From an uncultured Rhodoplanes sp. (GTDB lineage: Bacteria; Pseudomonadota; Alphaproteobacteria; Rhizobiales; Xanthobacteraceae), in the NCBI GenBank assembly GCA_936924235.1, contig CAKZHN010000493.1, positions 1-15,234 on the forward strand: 15,234 nt of DNA, in the 5' to 3' direction. Each line of letters opens with the position of its first letter. Position 1 is the first letter of the stretch. The notes under the pieces were generated by a model that had not been told where the DNA came from, did no database searches, and was given only the letters and a program-made list of their open reading frames with translations. Shown one piece after another: positions 13,339 through 15,234 of the stretch. Made by a program: the position numbers and the translations under genes.

Positions 13339-14448
13339 ATGCGCTCGCGCCATCAACTGGCATTGACGGTCGCCGTATCCCTTGTTGGCGTTGCGATATC
13401 TCCGCTCGCCAGCCACGCGCAGACCAATCCGAGAGAGCTTCCGAACCCGTACCAATTGGCGTCCTGGCCGGATCTGCCGAAGACGATGAACGGCGGCAAG
13501 TGGGGCGAGGTCATCCGCATCCACGTGGCGAAGGACGGCACCGTCTGGGTGTTCAACCGCTGCTTCAACACGGTGCCGCCGGGACACGCGACCTGCGTCA
13601 ACCGTGGCGACGCCAACCCGCCGATCCTGCAGTTCAGCGCCGCCGGCAAACTGCTCAAATCGTTCGGCGTCGGGATGTTCGCCTATCCGCATGCGTTCAC
13701 GATCGACGACAGCGACGGCAGCCTGTGGGTCAGCGACGTCAACGACCAAGCGACCGTGCTCGGCATGTCGACCAAGAACAAGGACGGCCAGCAGCTCGGC
13801 CAGGAGGTGCTGAAGCTGGACCAGAACGGCAAGGTTCTGATGACGCTCGGCAAGATGGGCGTCGCCGGCACCGGCACCGACGTGTTCGACCGGCCGACCG
13901 GCGTCGCCATCGGCAAGAACGGCGATATTTTTGTGACTGACGGCCACCAGCCAAATACGACCGGCAATGCCCGCGTGATGAAGTTCGCCAAGGACGGCAC
14001 CTTCATCAAGCAGTGGGGCAAGCTTGGCAAGGGTCCGGGCGAATTCGACGAGCCGCACGACATTTTCATTGGCGGCTCCGAGCAGCGCGTCTATGTGGCC
14101 GACCGCAAGAACGGACGCGTCCAGGTGTTCGACCAGGACGGCAACTTCATCGTGGAGTGGAAGCAGTTCGGCAAGCCGAGCTCGGTGTTCGTCAGCAAGG
14201 ACGACACCATCTATGTCGGGGCGGCGTTCCGCGACAAGGGCGCCAACAAGCTCGACGAGCTGCGCGGCATCACGGTGGGCAACGTCAAGGACGGCAAGCT
14301 TCAGGCCTTCATCCCCGATCCGTCCGATCTCAACCAGGTCGAATGGGGCACATCGGCCTCGGGGATCGCGGCCGATGACCAGGGCAGCATCTTTGCGGCC
14401 GACGTCGGCACGCACGGGCTGCGCAAATACGTCAAGGTGTCGAAGTAG
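13339..14448 (+). CDS. Secreted NHL-repeat beta-propeller protein
   Basis: A 369-residue exported protein: signal peptide MRSRHQLALTVAVSLVGVAI through ASHAQ, with cleavage near residue 27-28. The rest is a series of NHL-type blades, for example GEVIRIHVAKDGTVWVFNR, YPHAFTIDDSDGSLWVSDV, RPTGVAIGKNGDIFVTDG, EPHDIFIGGSEQRVYVADR with NGRVQVFDQDGNFI, and GIAADDQGSIFAADVG, enough for a six-bladed propeller. The architecture recalls the lyase domain of peptidylglycine amidating enzymes and many periplasmic 6-bladed propellers; no metal or catalytic set can be assigned with confidence. Cys residues in FNRCFNTVPPGHATCVNRG (residues 73-91) could form a disulfide in the periplasm. A strong ribosome site, GGGGAGG, is five bases from the ATG but lies in a possible hairpin. 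The gene converges with the MmgE/PrpD gene, six bases apart. Confidence 0.85.
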   Translation: MRSRHQLALTVAVSLVGVAISPLASHAQTNPRELPNPYQLASWPDLPKTMNGGKWGEVIRIHVAKDGTVWVFNRCFNTVPPGHATCVNRGDANPPILQFSAAGKLLKSFGVGMFAYPHAFTIDDSDGSLWVSDVNDQATVLGMSTKNKDGQQLGQEVLKLDQNGKVLMTLGKMGVAGTGTDVFDRPTGVAIGKNGDIFVTDGHQPNTTGNARVMKFAKDGTFIKQWGKLGKGPGEFDEPHDIFIGGSEQRVYVADRKNGRVQVFDQDGNFIVEWKQFGKPSSVFVSKDDTIYVGAAFRDKGANKLDELRGITVGNVKDGKLQAFIPDPSDLNQVEWGTSASGIAADDQGSIFAADVGTHGLRKYVKVSK

Positions 14449-14454
14449 ACCGCG

Positions 14455-15234
14455 TCAGCCCGGCTGCAGCAGCGGGCGAAGCGCGCGAACGTCGGGCAGC
14501 GTCTCGATCGCATAAATCGTGTCGATCAGCTTCTGGCTCTTGCCGGCGCCCAGCACCGGCACGATCAGGTCGCGCGCCTTCTCGACGATCTCGTCCCGGG
14601 TCATGGGATTCTCCGGCGTGCCGCGGACCGTGTCGTTTTCCTCGAGCAGCTTCGTGCCGTTCTTCAGCGCGATTTCCACCACCGCCACGCGGCGCGGCAG
14701 CAGGTCCTCGAGCTTCTGCTCGGCGACGACCTTGACCTTCTGGCGCTGCTGCATCACCGCGGGCTCGGTCATCCGCGTCTTGTCGTGCGCGGCGCGGAAC
14801 GACACGGTGCGGTCGAGCAGCAGCACCGCGACCAGATACTGCAGGCAGAGATCCGGGCTCGGCACGTTGTCGACCTTCGGCGCGGCGCTGGTCGACAGAT
14901 GCACGACGATTTCCCTGACGTCGTCGGCCTCGAAGGCGTGCTGGCGGCGCAGGTTGACGACGGCATCGAGCGGCGACTGGATCGGCCCTCCGGTGCTCCA
15001 TTTCTTGATGATGGTCTTGGTCACCTCGTAGCTCTCGCCGAGCTTGTCGATGAAGCCCGCCGGATCGGCCTTGGGCGCATAGGTCAGAAAAAAGTTCTCG
15101 TGGCCGGTGAACACATCGTCGACGCCGGTCCAGCCCGACTGCAGCACCATGGCGGCGGTGACGCCGTTGCGCGCCGTCATCGCGCCGAACACGAAGGCCT
15201 TCTCCATGTGCTCGGTGTCGCGCTGCCAGGCGCC
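14455..15234 (-). CDS. MmgE/PrpD family protein, C-terminal part (runs off the window)
   Basis: The frame is open to the right edge, giving 259 residues of a family usually about 450 long, so the N-terminal helical half lies outside. The visible start GAWQRDTEHMEKAFVFG and GVTAAMVLQSGWTGVDDVFTG match the segment of 2-methylcitrate dehydratase-like proteins where Arg/Lys and His residues of the active site lie. The small C-terminal lid domain follows (VREIVVHLS, FRAAHDKTRM, VVEIALKNGTKL, and MTRDEIVEKARDLI), the last being a typical end helix of the family. Members are dehydratases or isomerases of small carboxylic acids (methylcitrate, cis-aconitate, itaconate-related); the substrate cannot be told. 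An internal ATG at 15207 is in mid-domain and is not the real start. The gene converges with the NHL gene. Confidence 0.88.
   Translation of the reverse strand, partial: GAWQRDTEHMEKAFVFGAMTARNGVTAAMVLQSGWTGVDDVFTGHENFFLTYAPKADPAGFIDKLGESYEVTKTIIKKWSTGGPIQSPLDAVVNLRRQHAFEADDVREIVVHLSTSAAPKVDNVPSPDLCLQYLVAVLLLDRTVSFRAAHDKTRMTEPAVMQQRQKVKVVAEQKLEDLLPRRVAVVEIALKNGTKLLEENDTVRGTPENPMTRDEIVEKARDLIVPVLGAGKSQKLIDTIYAIETLPDVRALRPLLQPG

Noticed and set aside
13240..14415. 391-codon minus-strand open frame opposite the NHL gene
   Set aside because: Mirror frame of a repeat propeller; the plus strand has a signal peptide, ribosome site and NHL blades.

Overview
The window is GC-rich DNA whose gene set resembles Alphaproteobacteria, most likely order Hyphomicrobiales (Bradyrhizobium/Xanthobacteraceae-like). 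This placement is inferred from several features. They are the small Gly/Tyr-rich secreted proteins, an orphan Bug/TctC solute-binding protein, an MmgE/PrpD protein, a DOMON-like protein, and overall protein style. No rRNA, tRNA, CRISPR array, insertion sequence, integrase or phage gene was recognised. The window opens in intergenic DNA and closes inside a gene.

Layout. 1-483: no convincing gene. 484-2351 (+): a small secreted Gly/Tyr-rich protein closed by a very strong hairpin, exodeoxyribonuclease III, and a small secreted poly-Gly protein. 2370-6452 (-): a tightly coupled operon, murA, a BadF-type sugar kinase, murQ and a NagB-II-type SIS deaminase, with junctions that overlap or lie 3 bases apart. 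6453-6654: divergent control region with a 19-base imperfect palindrome. 6655-7836 (+): nagA. 7830-9586 (-): a coupled pair, a DOMON-like protein followed by a NamZ/DUF1343 protein, whose 3' end overlaps that of nagA. 9704-10324 (+): AlkB-family dioxygenase. 10452-14448 (+): two SMP-30/gluconolactonase-like proteins, a Bug-family periplasmic binding protein and a secreted NHL beta-propeller. 14455-15234 (-): the C-terminal part of an MmgE/PrpD protein.

How the genes fit together. The block 2370-9586 reads as one amino-sugar salvage locus for peptidoglycan. The NamZ-like protein would release MurNAc, and the BadF-type kinase would make MurNAc-6-P and/or GlcNAc-6-P. MurQ converts MurNAc-6-P to GlcNAc-6-P, NagA deacetylates it to GlcN-6-P, and NagB-II deaminates that to fructose-6-P. 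Two things are unusual: murA, the first committed enzyme of peptidoglycan synthesis, leads the catabolic operon, and the NamZ-like protein is apparently cytoplasmic with Gln where the family has a Glu thought to be catalytic. No transporter, NagZ, AnmK or regulator is present here. The right-hand block (lactonase-like propellers plus binding protein) looks like an organic-acid or sugar-acid uptake and conversion unit, but its substrate cannot be read from sequence.
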